Shown here: one piece after another, positions 11,301-29,757 of the stretch | Layout of the letters: each line of letters starts with the position of its first letter | Position numbering within the stretch: position 1 is the first letter of the stretch | Source of the DNA: Blastocystis sp. Blastoise | Lineage: Eukaryota; Sar; Bigyra; Opalinata; Blastocystidae | NCBI GenBank assembly: GCA_039096225.1 | Contig: JBBPEB010000020.1 | Span: forward strand, 212,001-276,000 | Direction: 5' to 3' | DNA length: 64,000 nt | Position numbers and translations under genes: made by a program | Notes under the pieces: generated by a model | The model's database searches: none | What the model was told of the DNA's origin: nothing | The model's input: the letters and a program-made list of their open reading frames with translations, nothing else

Positions 11301-14300
11301 GTCTAATAAATAGTTTTGACGGGTAAATTTGTTTATATTTAGAAGTTGACAACATATCAATACACACATCACTAACTATAAACTCTAAAACCATTTTATA
11401 TGCAATGATACTGACCTCAACTACTCTGAAACAACAATAATTCCTTTAAATAACAACAAAAGACAAACTGATATCCAACACATTCCTTCTTTATAAACTT
11501 ATTTGAGTTTATTCAAGTGATTTTGAATCAATACATGTCAGAAATATGTCTTTTAGTTGTTTAAAAAGTTTTCATAAGAAAATATTTGATAATAGAAATT
11601 TTGATGTTTTGATAGTATAGTTTGTTATTCGTCTTTCTCCTTGAGTTTTGGGTATTTTTTAAAAATAAAAGTATAATTATAATTAAGATAAGCTATTGCA
11701 GATACATATTTTTTATTTTATCTAAATATTGAATATTGACTGAGAAACATTCATTTATATGAAAAACATAAAAATGAAAATTTTCAAAAAAGGGTATAGT
11801 TTGTTATTGTGATTTCTCAATCAATTCTTAATAAAATAAAAAAGTTAAAACATATTTAGAAACTAGACATGTCATAGCAGATACATATTTTTCATTTTTT
11901 TAATTAATTGAAAACTCAGGTGACAAGAGTCAATAGTTGAACTCAATAAAAAATGACTTTCAAAAAATTTTCTTAAAAAGTTTTCATTTGTTTTTTGTTT
12001 ATATTTTCATCATTAACAATTTTATTTGACATTTTACTTTATATTTAAAAACTACATACCAAAATAAACATATTTTACAATTTTATTTTGTTTTTAAAAG
12101 ACTTTAACAACAGATCACCAGACAATGTTAACTCAATAAACTCTTAAAACGTTTTAATATGTGTTTAGAACCACTCATAGACACTGAATATGACTTATTT
12201 GAAAAAGTTAAGACAACATGTTGAACTGATACAGACAATGTTTGTTTTAAAAAGTTAGTTATGAGTCTTTATGAGTTGTATATGTCATAAATAAGCTTAA
12301 AATAAATAAATAAGTTTTTAATTGTCTTTAATTAGTGAAATAAATCGTTTAAAAAAAGAAAACATTTTTGATACTATAGTTTATTTTGACAATTTCTCCA
12401 TCAATATTAATTTTTAAAAAATAAATAAAACTTATATATAAACTAGACAACCTATAGTTTATATATTGATAAAAATCTTATCAAAATATATAATAACTTT
12501 TGAGATAAAAAATTATATATGAAAAACATAAAAAAATTAATTTTTGAAAAAAGGGTATACTTTATAACATTAATTTCTCAGTCAATATTTTATTATTTTA
12601 TATAATTTTAACAAATAAATACATAGAATAAGATATATTAATTATATTATTTTTAATATTTGAAATTAATAAAAAAATGAGTTCAGTAGAGTCAATAGTA
12701 TAACATGTTAAAAAACTGAAAATTGAAAAATCGTTTTTCTAAAAATTTTCTGAAAGTTGACAAATCAAATTCATATTTGACAATTAATTTTTACATATTT
12801 GAAAACTAGACATTATATGTATTGCATATCTCAAAAAAATGGTCAAAAGTGGAGTTGACGAGTGAATGAGTATATGCACATGTTGGCTCATAATTTTATA
12901 AAAAGTAGTTCAATATGTCCTAAACCACATATTAGGACAATTCTATAAATATTATCACTTTATAATGAGTTTAAAGGGTAAAATAATTTTGAATTGTCTG
13001 TTTGACTGTCTTAAGTGAAGAGATTCAAGTCACTTTTTGTAAAAATGAGTATTAGAGTGTTTAATGTTTATAATAATAAAAGAATTGTTTGAAATAAAGG
13101 TGGTTGTGTGTTTGACCAAAATGTTAAAATGAGTCTATTTTAAAAAAATGGTTAGAATAAGAAAGTATTGAGTGTTTTTGGAGTATTTTATATTAAAATC
13201 TACAATAAATAAACATTTTAAGTTGTTTAAAAATTTGATTCTTTAGAATTACAATAGTTAAGTCAAGAGATTCAAGTCACTTTTTATAAAAATAATAAAT
13301 AGACTTATTATAGAATATAAAATATTAAAAATTAGTTTAATTAAACATGGTTGACTGTTTGATAGGAATGTTAGAATGGGTAAAAAGATTTTAATTGTTT
13401 CTAAAACAGTATAATACGTTTTTTTGTCACTAAATACAAAAATATTATTGTTTAAAGAATGTTTTTTATCTTTCAAAAGAACTCATTTTTTGTAATTGTG
13501 ACTTTAAACAAATGAAATTCAAGTTACTTTTTATAAATTAAAATAATAAATTAAATATATATGTATATTAGCATAAAATTAGTTAAAATAAAAGTGGATA
13601 TGTGTATTTCAAAACGTTAAAGTCTTTTAGAGTTTTTTTAAAATAACTCATTTGTTTTATAAACTATATTTTATGTATGATAGTTACAGTTTTTAAAGTA
13701 CTAAATCTATTTATGATATAGAATGTAATTTTTGGTTTATATTTAGTTTTTCGTTTCATTTAATGAAATGATTTTGAAAACATTATAAAAAATGAATAGA
13801 TAATTTTTAAAAATAATTCTTTTTTTCTTTTATAAAAGAAATTCTATATATGATAAATATTTAGAAAGAACTCTATGAGTTATTATCGATTATATAGAAT
13901 AATATATATATTTTAATTATTAAAAATATATATATATTTTTTTAAATCCAAATTGAAATAGGAGTAATAAAAAATAATAATATTATAAACATTTGAATCT
14001 GATAGTATTAAAATATAGTAACTATTACATATAATTAAACATTTATTAATAAGAAAAGGGGTATAATAAAATATTAAATATATATATATAATAGTATATA
14101 TAAAAAGAAATGATAGAATATAAAAAATCAAATAGAGATAAAAATGATAATAATTTAAAATGGAATAAAATAATATATGAGAAAATTTATAAAAGAATAA
14201 ATAATATTTTTTAGACAAAAGAGTAAGTTCTTTCTCATAATAATAATTATATAGAATAATTAAAAATAAAAAATAAATTCTTAAAGATAAGAAATAACTG

Positions 14301-14455
14301 ATAATAATAAGTTTTAAAAGAAAAAATATTTTATAATCATAATAATATTGTTTAAAGTATAAAATATTTATAAAACTAAATGAATTTATAATTACAAAAA
14401 CAGTTATAAATAAATTAACAAAGAAAAGTGAATTAATATAGAAAACTAAAATATA
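8331..14455. other. Transposon interior, left arm: no gene, diverged repeats
   Basis: No supportable gene. From about 11.0 to 13.7 kb there are diverged, partly tandem repeats with strings such as GATTCAAGTCACTTTTT (13,024; 13,267) and GGGTATAGTTTGTTATT-like segments. Reverse-complement relatives of the AAGAGATTCAAGT family occur at 56.2-57.0 kb outside the element. Short frames at 9,948-10,331 and 13,258-14,218 are low-complexity. Confidence 0.6.
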
Positions 14456-15046
14456 AATTTAAATCTAAATAGAAATCTAAATAGAAATAGAAATAGAAAT
14501 AGAAATAGAAATCTAAATAGAAATCTAAATAGAAATAGAAATAGAAATAGAAATAGAAATAGAAATAGAAATAGAAATCTAAATCTAAATCTAAATCTAA
14601 ATAGAAATAGAAATAGAAATAGAAATAGAAATAGAAATAGAAATAGAAATAGAAATAGAAATAGAAATAGAAATAGAAATAGAAATAGAAAAAGAAATAG
14701 AAATAGAAATAGAAATAGAAATAGAAATAGAAATAGAAATAGAAATAGAAATAGAAATAGAAATAGAAATAGAAATAGAAATAGAAATAGAAATAGAAAT
14801 AGAAATAGAAATAGAAATAGAAATAGAAATAGAAATAGAAATAGAAATAGAAATAGAAATAGAAATAGAAATAGAAATAGAAATAGAAATAGAAATAGAA
14901 ATAGAAATAGAAATAGAAATAGAAATAGAAATAGAAATAGAAATAGAAATAGAAATAGAAATAGAAATAGAAATAGAAATAGAAATAGAAATAGAAATAG
15001 AAATAGAAATAGAAATAGAAATTGAAATCTAAATTGAAATAGAAAT
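14456..15046 (+). repeat. Hexanucleotide AAATAG array
   Basis: Roughly 90 nearly perfect AAATAG units with AAATCT variants at both edges. A frame across it on the minus strand encodes only Leu-Phe repeats and is an artefact. Confidence 0.95.
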
Positions 15047-17913
15047 ATGAATAAGATTAAAAATAAAATATAAGAGCTAATCAATTATTATTAATAAACA
15101 ATAAATATATATAATCAATAATAAAAATAGCTAAAATGATACTAAATAAAAAAGGAAATACTACTCAAAAAATGTAATATAAAATGTTAAATAGGAATTA
15201 TGAATAAAGTGTGAATTAAATTATTTAGAATATACTAAACTAATAACTAAACAATAGAAGATAACAACTAAAACAATTGAAATAATAATTTATAAAATAT
15301 GAAATAGTCTTCATCCTAAAAATAAAAAAATAGAAATGAATAACAAAAACATAAAAATAAACATAATATTTAAAAAAAAACCAACATAAAATATAACAAT
15401 TAAGAGATGACAACTATCAAAACTCAAGCGTAGGCTGGCGTAGCCAGTCGTGAAACGCTTGTATATCTTAATTATATCCTTCGTATGATTCGTAGCTATT
15501 ATTACATATCTGATATGCAGTTCTCTTTATATTAATAGACTATTTTTTGGCAAAAACCTCTTTTATCAATTGTTTTCATTTTATTTAACATTTATTTCTA
15601 TTTCAATTATAAAAGAAGTCTTCTATTCGTGATTTCATTTATTCTTTTCATTATAATAATAGTAGTATACACTAATTATTGATTTCTTATTGAGCTACCA
15701 ATGATTTTGTCATTATTTTAATTTATGCTAATATTGTCAAAACACAAGTTTTCTTTTTCTAGTTTTTTCACTTTATATTTCGTCATTTGTTTATTTTTAT
15801 GATTTTTTTCAACTCTATCACAAGTTTTTATTCATTTAAAGCATTTCCTTTATCACTTTCTCTTATTATCAACCTCTCTTTCGTATAAATATAAGTGCCT
15901 ACATATATAATATATGCTTTTAAGCTTCAACTATTATCTATTGCTATTCATCTTCTTTATCCTATTTTATTCACACAATTCCCTGCGCTTATACATATTT
16001 ATTTAAGTGTTTTATACAATTATATTTTTTTGTTTTTGCTTTTTGCTTTTTATTTTATAGGATTCTTAGATCAAAATTATTTCATTATTATCCTTATTTT
16101 AATGTCCTAGTTTGATTTCCATATTACTTATTATAATGATGTGAATTTATTAATTTGAAGATAGTTTTAAATTTTTTATTTTTAGTTAATGATTTCTATT
16201 CTTCATCTTCTTATCAGTGTTCTGTCTCTACTATTCCTTTATTGACTAACTAATTTGAAATCTTCTTATGTGCCTTATACCATTATTAATCCATTCTTAA
16301 CTTATGTCTTGTCGTTTTTATTATGTAAATATTATATTCTATTATTGGTTATGTTTCTTCTACACTACGTTTTAGTTTCCCTTCTTTTCTTATTTAATTT
16401 TATGATTTTCATCAGTCACTATTTTTTGGTCTTCTCTCATTATTTGTTTCTATTTCAATATAAGTTATTTACATAAATGTACATTTATGTTAAAAATTTT
16501 ATTTTAAAGGATATATAACTCCAACATCATCTTCCTTTAACATTAATTATGTAGTATCTAACTACTAATTTGCTTAGCATATTCATTTTGTATATCATCA
16601 AGATTTTAGTATTTCTTTTCTTGTTTACTGTCTTAACAAACATTTATTATTATTTCACAAATTATATATCACTCTTGATGGTTATTATTATTAATGCTTT
16701 TTTTTATTTCATCTTATTTATTGGTATTTATTGTATTTACTAACCTGAGTTTTTGATACATTATTGCTAGTATCATTTAATTACTGAATTATCTTAAATG
16801 AATTCAATGCTTCTTATTATTTATTGTGATTATCGTCTTCATTCTTTCTTTAAATTAGTCTTCTTAGTTATACCTTATACATATAGAAATATTTTTTTAA
16901 TGAATCATATTGTTTAATGTTCGCTTACATTATTTTCATTGTTTATTTATTGACAATATTATTTCACTTTAGAAGAAATATATGATTTTTGTTTCTCGCT
17001 CTAATTTAATTATTATTAATTTATTCTCATTATCCTATTTTGGATTTATTTACTTATTTTAATTTAATTGAATTATCTTTTACTTATCATCACCTTGGTA
17101 TATCATTTTAAGAATTAATATTACTATAATTTATAATTAGCATTTTTAAATATTTCTTTAAAACCTATTATTTGATTTGATGATAAAGTATTCTCTTTGC
17201 CACTCTGAAATCTCTCTTCTCTTTTATTTTCTAATTGTCGAATTAAAATAAATTGTATTCCTTTATATAATCACTTAAATATAATGTCTTGTTGTTCCTT
17301 AACATGTTGATAATAGTTAATGTAGCTAGTTATTAGTCTTAGATCCTATCATAAAGAGAAAATGATTCTATAATCAACTTATTAATCATTCCTCAATTAT
17401 CCTTTTTATATATCTATTTTCCTTCATATTAATCAATAAATATATTCAACATTACTTTCCTCTTTATTATAAACATACTTTTTTTCATGGTATTGATGGA
17501 CATTTGTTCTAAAGATATAAATAACAGAAGAAGAGTTATTATATATAATATAATACACTATTATTATTTTATCATAAATATTTTCAATGATTTATATGGT
17601 TTCGGTTATGGAAATAAATTAGTTTGTAATATAATGGAAATTAATTCCTTTAACCACCGTTAATAATAGATTATTTCATGTCTATATTGTTGTGTATTCA
17701 AAAATATAATATATCTCTGCAAAATAGAATTATTATAATCATATTGATGTTTAGTAAGAATAGAGTTAAGGATATATATAAATATAGATATGTATAATCA
17801 GAGTACGTTAAAAGAATTTAAACAAGAAGAATATATATAATAATATATAATTGATATATAATATAAAACAATTTTTATTCTTATCAGAAATAGCAATAGA
17901 ATAGCATATAATA
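15047..17913. other. Transposon interior without recognised genes
   Basis: AT-rich. One GC-rich hairpin stands out at 15,426-15,460: AAGCG(T)...(A)CGCTT outside, with CTGGC-GTA-GCCAG inside. The frames at 15,895-16,476 are hydrophobic low-complexity and not credible genes. Confidence 0.6.
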
Positions 17914-20900
17914 CTAGTCACAATTTAATAGTGAACTTTTTAAGACCTTTGTGGTAAGGTTATTACTGAGTATTGGTAATCTAAGATCTTCCATATACTT
18001 TTCCACAATTTCGCTGCTATTCAATGATGAAAGAAGATCTTGATTACACGTACTTGACATGTATGCTTGAAGCAACTCAGGCTTCATAGATGTTTGAAAA
18101 CAGCTTTTTATTCTTCGTAAAGTACTAAAACAAGTCTCACTTTTGATACTTGTTGGGTTGACTGTTAAACATATTTGCACAGCGACCTCATACATTGTAT
18201 AGTTTATTTGATACTTTTTGCGGATCATTTCAATAATATCACTTATTGAAGATTCAAGAGAAATAATTGTTTTTAAATAATTTATCATCTGTCCTATTTT
18301 AGATACAAAATCAATAGGAAGGCGAAAAGAGAATAGAGAATAGAAAGTCTGTATGCACAATAATTGAGTATCTTCACTAGTTCTGAGAATAAGATCAGGT
18401 GTAACGAATAATGAAAGTGATAAATCCTTAATTATGTCTTTGTATAATCTTGTTATCATACTTTGTTTTATTCGTAATATCATAAGATTAATATTTGCTG
18501 AGAATTGATAAATATTATTTCTATTATTTTCGAATATAATACTATATATATAATACTTTAAATAAAAAGAATATAAACTGAGTTATATATATATATATAT
18601 ATTCGTATAATATATGAAGATATATATGGAAATGTATATAAAAATTTCTATGGAAATGTATATGTATAGTTATATTAAATATATACTTATAATTTGATGA
18701 ATCTAATTTAGATTTTACATATAACTTCTTCTCATCTAAAGTTGTATTTGAAGTGGTTTCTTGAGATAATGACTCAATAGTACCAATCTGGTCAACATTA
18801 TATGTTGAAATAATTCGTTTTTTGTCAGGATATAAAGAACGTATATCTTTAATAATATTTTCAGAGTTTCTAGTACAATTCTGTATCTTCCGTGGTCTAC
18901 CTCTTGATCTCTTAGTTTCAGATAATAATAAAGGAGCATTTGATTTGCTTTTACTAGAATTATTTGAATTATCTATATTCTTTAATGAATTATTAGTATT
19001 ATGTAACGGTGATAATTCGCTGTATAATATAGAATAAAATATATCTATATCTTCATCTAATATATTATAGATATTCATTATCGGTTTTTCTGGGCAAGAT
19101 GTGATTGATGTAGACGAAGAAGTAGGAAGAGAAAGAGAAGAAGATTTTTGTTTTGTCTCTTGTAACAATATAAATTGAATATATTTATCTGAATTAGTAT
19201 TGTTTATATTTGATACACATCTATTCATTCTTATATCTTTACTATGCTCATTAGCAGCAACAGGTGCCATGTTAATATCATTATCACGATTAATCAGAAT
19301 GTTTTGCTTTACTCTATAATACATAATATATATATGAGAATTGTTATAGTAATTTAATTATGATATTTGAATATATATATATACCTTTTTGTTTGTGGAA
19401 CTTGAAGACCTTTATATATATACGTTCTTTGTAAATTTTCCTTTTCCATTTCTTCCCTATAATTGAGAATTGAAAGTATTGACTCTGATATAGAAAATGA
19501 AGACTGTTGTGGAAATGAAGTATCATAATTACTCAACGATTCTGAATTCAATACCTCTCCACTTTCAGAAAAATCATCGTGACTTGAATTTGTATCATCA
19601 TATGATAAATCATTTGCTGAATTTTCTATTATATCTATATTAAACTCATTAATATAATTAGGCATATTATTCATGATATTAATAATAGAGTCTATACAAG
19701 ATTTAGATTCTATGTTACTATACTTCTTAAGACATTGTGCTAAAGATTGAATATTAGAATATAAATAGTCTCTTCTATTAACAGCATTCTTATACATTTT
19801 CTTTATGGTTTGTGGAGAACATAGGTTAGAGAGACGATCGAATGTTTGGTTAATAATCCTAAGTGCTTCAGAAACAGTAAGAGTATCCGATTGTAACTGA
19901 GAAGATGCGTCATGCATAATACTAAGTAGATAAAACCAAGACTCAATATATAATTGAAATGATACCTCTCCTATTACCTTTAACATTTGTTCACAATTTT
20001 TGAAACATATATTATTTTTGTTATACGAATAATAATATAATAGAAATATTTTGCATAATGTCTGCTTTGAATGAATCATATAAGGATAAATAGAAAAATA
20101 TCTAGCTATGAATCGTGTATCTGATATTTGTGGTAGAGTGTACAAGCTAAATCCATGATTCTTTATAAGAACCCTAATTCTTGAGCATCTTGACCAACTA
20201 GTAGCAACATTATTAATAGTATCTATGTAGAATGAAGAGTCAATAATACTTTTCTGTAAGTCCAAGAGAGAGAGATTAAGCATGTGTACACGGCATCCAT
20301 AGCCGATTATTGAAGAAGGATTCATTGACAAGCCGGCAATAATACCAGATGTAATGCTTGTATTACAAATACAGTTGTCGTATGATATACAACATAAATT
20401 ACTTTTAATATAATTAAATTGCTCGAGACATTTAAGTATTGATTTTGCAATAAAAACACCTGATGGTGAAGTTTCTTCTAAGATATATAAAAAATACTGA
20501 TGAATCTTAAAATTATCATCAATATAACGAATAGTAATTGTTAATTCTTCTAATTTTTGTGCTGTTGTTCCATCAGTTGTAAGACTATACAATTTGTTTC
20601 CAACATTATTCTTTAATATTTCTATAAGGCTTTTTGAAATAATACTTATCCATTTTTGGATTGATCTTATTGATTTATATATCCTTTCATTCTCTATTAA
20701 AAATTGATTAAATATAGGGTCATTTTTTCCAGTAAGCTTTAACAGTGTAAGAAACATACCACAATTAGTTGATGATAAAGTAGTAGTGTCACCATATATA
20801 GAGTGTATATGAGATAAACAAACACAAATACAATTATAAAACTTTGAAAGGAAATATTTCCATACTAGTTTATTATTCGTGGTTATACAATGATTTGTTG

Positions 20901-23141
20901 AATTAGATATTAATGTTTGATTATTTTTCAAATTTTGAAGAAGACTTCTGAATTTCTTTAATGCTATTTTATGAGTACTTAAAGACATATGTGATTCTAC
21001 TGTAGTGTATATATATTTATTTCCTGATAACATAGGATCTTCAGAATAAAGGAGACAAGCAATACAATACCATTTATGTTCATCTTGATTATATGATATA
21101 AACTTATTATATACTCCATTATGCTTCAAAATACTTTTAAGTGATGGATACTTTAGAGACTCAACATCATAGAACATATTATCATCAGCCAAATATGAAA
21201 GTAATTGTATTATATCACTTCTATTATTATTCAAGTAAATCTTCCATCTTTCATTCTTATTAAGAATAGAATTCATATCCTCACTCATAGAAGATTCAAT
21301 ACTATTCTGCTTAACTAAACTGAAGAATTGATCATTACATTTAAGACAAGATTTAATATTCTCTATAGGATAATAATGAGAATTATCATCAACTTGTTTT
21401 GCTATTTCAGATGTTTTATAAGATATATTTTGACTAATATTAGTATTATATTGTGATTCGTCTCTTGCAGAAGATTTAGTATTCATATTTTTATAAGAAT
21501 CAGGAAGAAGTAAATACATGTTATTAACAATATCTATTGTTATGGAAGCAGAGAGTAGGAGAGATCCAAATGAATCTGAAATGTATCTTGATAAGGAAAT
21601 TAGTTTGGCAGCAACAACTTCTATTGCTTTCGTATTTAAAGATGTAACTGTATAAACTTGTTCTAAATATAGTATATATATACTATAAACTATATATATA
21701 CCTAAAGAATTATTATCCTTCTTCTTCACCTCTTCTCTTTCAATTGATAATGAATCTACTATATATATTTAATTATTAATTATTATATTATTAATTATTA
21801 TATATATATACCTAAAGAATTATTATCCTTCTTCTTCTCCTCTTCTCTTTCAACTGATAATAAATCTACTATATATATTATTAATTATTAATTATTATTT
21901 ATTATATATATACCTAAAGAATTATTATCCTTCTTCTTCACCTCTTCTCTTTCAATTGATAATAAATCTACTATATATATTTAATTATTATTTATTATAT
22001 ATATATACCTAAAGAATTATTATCCTTCTTCTTCTCCTCTTCTCTTTCAACTGATAATAAATCTACTATATATATTATTAATTATTAATTATTATATATA
22101 TATACCTAAAGAATTATTATCCTTCTTCTTCTCCTCTTCTCTTTCAACTGATAATAAATCTACTATATATATTATTAATTATTAATTATTATATATATAT
22201 ACCTAAAGAATTATTATCCTTCTTCTTCTCCTCTTCTCTTTCAACTGATAATAAACCTACTATATATATTATTAATTATTAATTATTATTTATTATATAT
22301 ATACCTAAAGAATTATTATCCTTCTTCTTCACCTCTTCTCTTTCAATTGATAATAAATCTACTATATATATTTAATTATTATTTATTATATATATACCTA
22401 AAGAATTATTATCCTTCTTCTTCTCCTCTTCTCTTTCAACTGATAATAAATCTACTATATATATTATTAATTATTAATTATTAATTATTATACATATGTA
22501 TATACAACTAAACTGTAAGCTGGGGTCTTCTATGCTGCCATTCTTAGATATAATACCATCAATGAATTTTAATTCTTTCTTTAGGGATACTTTATTACAT
22601 ATAGTATTGATAATTAGGTAATTAAAAAGCATACCACATATATATCCATCTTCTTGACAATATACACTTATTTTCTCATTTGCTAATCGTACAGATTTAT
22701 AACCTTCTTGAATAATACGTTTTGACAAAGATTTATTTACTAAATTACATATATTTATTTATATATACATATATAATACATGCTGCTATTTCTTTTAGTG
22801 TTTTTATTTTACCTTTATAAAATGCTTTTTGTTTATTCTCAATTTCTAGACATTTTTAATAATAATATCTAATGAATACCTTCAATAATAAAAATAACAT
22901 TGTAACCTGACTTTTGAACCATATCTATGAACTTCTTATATTCTTTTATTTTTTGAACTCTCCCATTCTATATTTAAAATGACTTTACATAAAATATTAA
23001 ATTACTTACATGTATTTTTGGTAAAAGATCGCTAATAGAGTGTTTATGATGAGTATCATCATAATAATTTTCAGCATTTTGTCCTAAATATTTTCTTACA
23101 TATATTGGAAGCAAGTATATAATAAATGAAGCTGTTATCAT
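17914..23141 (-). CDS. hAT transposase (DUF4371 type) gene, 15 exons, with tandem exon array
   Basis: Proposed exons (minus): 23141-23010, 22967-22880, 22845-22780, 22739-22506, eight 57-nt exons between 22454 and 21702, 21662-19385, 19313-18687, 18541-17914. All junctions are GT-AG. The lengths sum to 4,509 nt, one open frame of 1,502 codons plus stop. The 21662-19385 exon carries hAT catalytic landmarks: LTTDGTTAQKLEE (first Asp), CISYDNC (second Asp), GCRVHMLNLSL (CxxHxLNL) and SDTRFIARY. The next exon has an AT-hook, RGRPRK. The last exon has the hAT dimerisation signature ETCFSTLRRIKSCF. The first 173 residues match nothing certain; a weak ERCC4/XPG-nuclease-like pattern (NGRVQKIKEY...VIFIIE) is visible. 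The first ATG is the least certain point. The frame is intact, so the protein may be active. Confidence 0.75.
21702..22454 (-). repeat. Eight tandem exon-intron units inside the hAT gene
   Basis: Exons at 21702-21758, 21812-21868, 21914-21970, 22009-22065, 22106-22162, 22203-22259, 22305-22361 and 22398-22454. Each is 57 nt, phase 1 to phase 1, and is separated by 36-53-nt introns starting GTATATATA and ending ATATATAG. Each exon adds 19 residues of the type DLLS(V/I)EREE(E/V)KKK plus DNNSLV. Two unit types (VKKK with ATT, EKKK with GTT) alternate, and copies 3-4 and 7-8 look like a duplicated pair. Confidence 0.85.
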
Positions 23142-24051
23142 GGTATATAATGATATATAACCCTTTAAAAAAGTATATTTTATAATAAAAAGAAAAGAAT
23201 ATTTTTCTTTTTTGCGATTAAAATGACTTTTTCAAAATATTTTTTAAATATATATTTCATTTATTCCTTTTAAGACTTAGACTATAGCCGTTTAGGTAGA
23301 AAATCATTTAAGAAGTCTTTGTTTTTTCATTTTATTCAGTCTTCATTAAAGTATTGAAAATTCTTTAAAATGATTATTGTTTTGTCTATACTTTTAAATA
23401 TGTCTCCTATCCAATTTTGATAATTACGATGATTCCTAACGATTTAACAACTTTTTTACTAAATCCATTGAATGCTCAGTCGATCTGATGGACACTTGAC
23501 TGCTATGGAAATAGTTGATATGTCACAATTTAGTTATATTAATAAATTTATGAACACTAAAGGATATGAAAGAAGTTTATATTCATCAAATAATTAGTTT
23601 TTAAAAAGAAATTATAAAAATAAAATGTCAAAAATGAACACAACGTGGGTAGATCCTCAAGCTAAAGGAAACATTAAGGCTTCCCAATCTCTTGGACTAT
23701 ATTTTTAATAAAATTTTAGTATATATTGTTTATATAATGTTAATAAACTTCATTTATTATTAATTTTATTCATTTTGTTTCACGACTCTCAAAGTATAGT
23801 TTATCTACATTAGTTTAAAATAAATCTTACGTTAATAAGTTGAATTCATCCTAAAAGTATAGAAATAATCAACATCTTTATTATTGATAAAATAAAATGC
23901 AATAAGACTATTTTAAAATTCTTAAAGTACAACCGTTCTTCTATATAGCATGAAAATGTCTTATATTGTATATTTAAAAAGAATCTTGATTAAATATTTT
24001 AAAAAGTTTAAATTTTATATCATTCTATTTTAATCATGTATATATATATAC
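23142..24051. other. Gap between hAT gene and UTP20 fragment
   Basis: AT-rich, with no exon-like frame or clear repeat. The UTP20 frame ends at a donor site (24,050-24,051), and no continuation exon is visible in this gap. Confidence 0.5.

Positions 24052-29757
<5,706 letters not shown>

Noticed and set aside
14446-15084. 212-codon Leu-Phe frame
   Set aside because: Direct translation of the AAATAG hexanucleotide array; no start context or domain.
21702-22454. CRISPR-like array
   Set aside because: The unit period is regular, but the spacers are AT introns with GT...AG ends, the repeats join in frame, and the context is eukaryotic.
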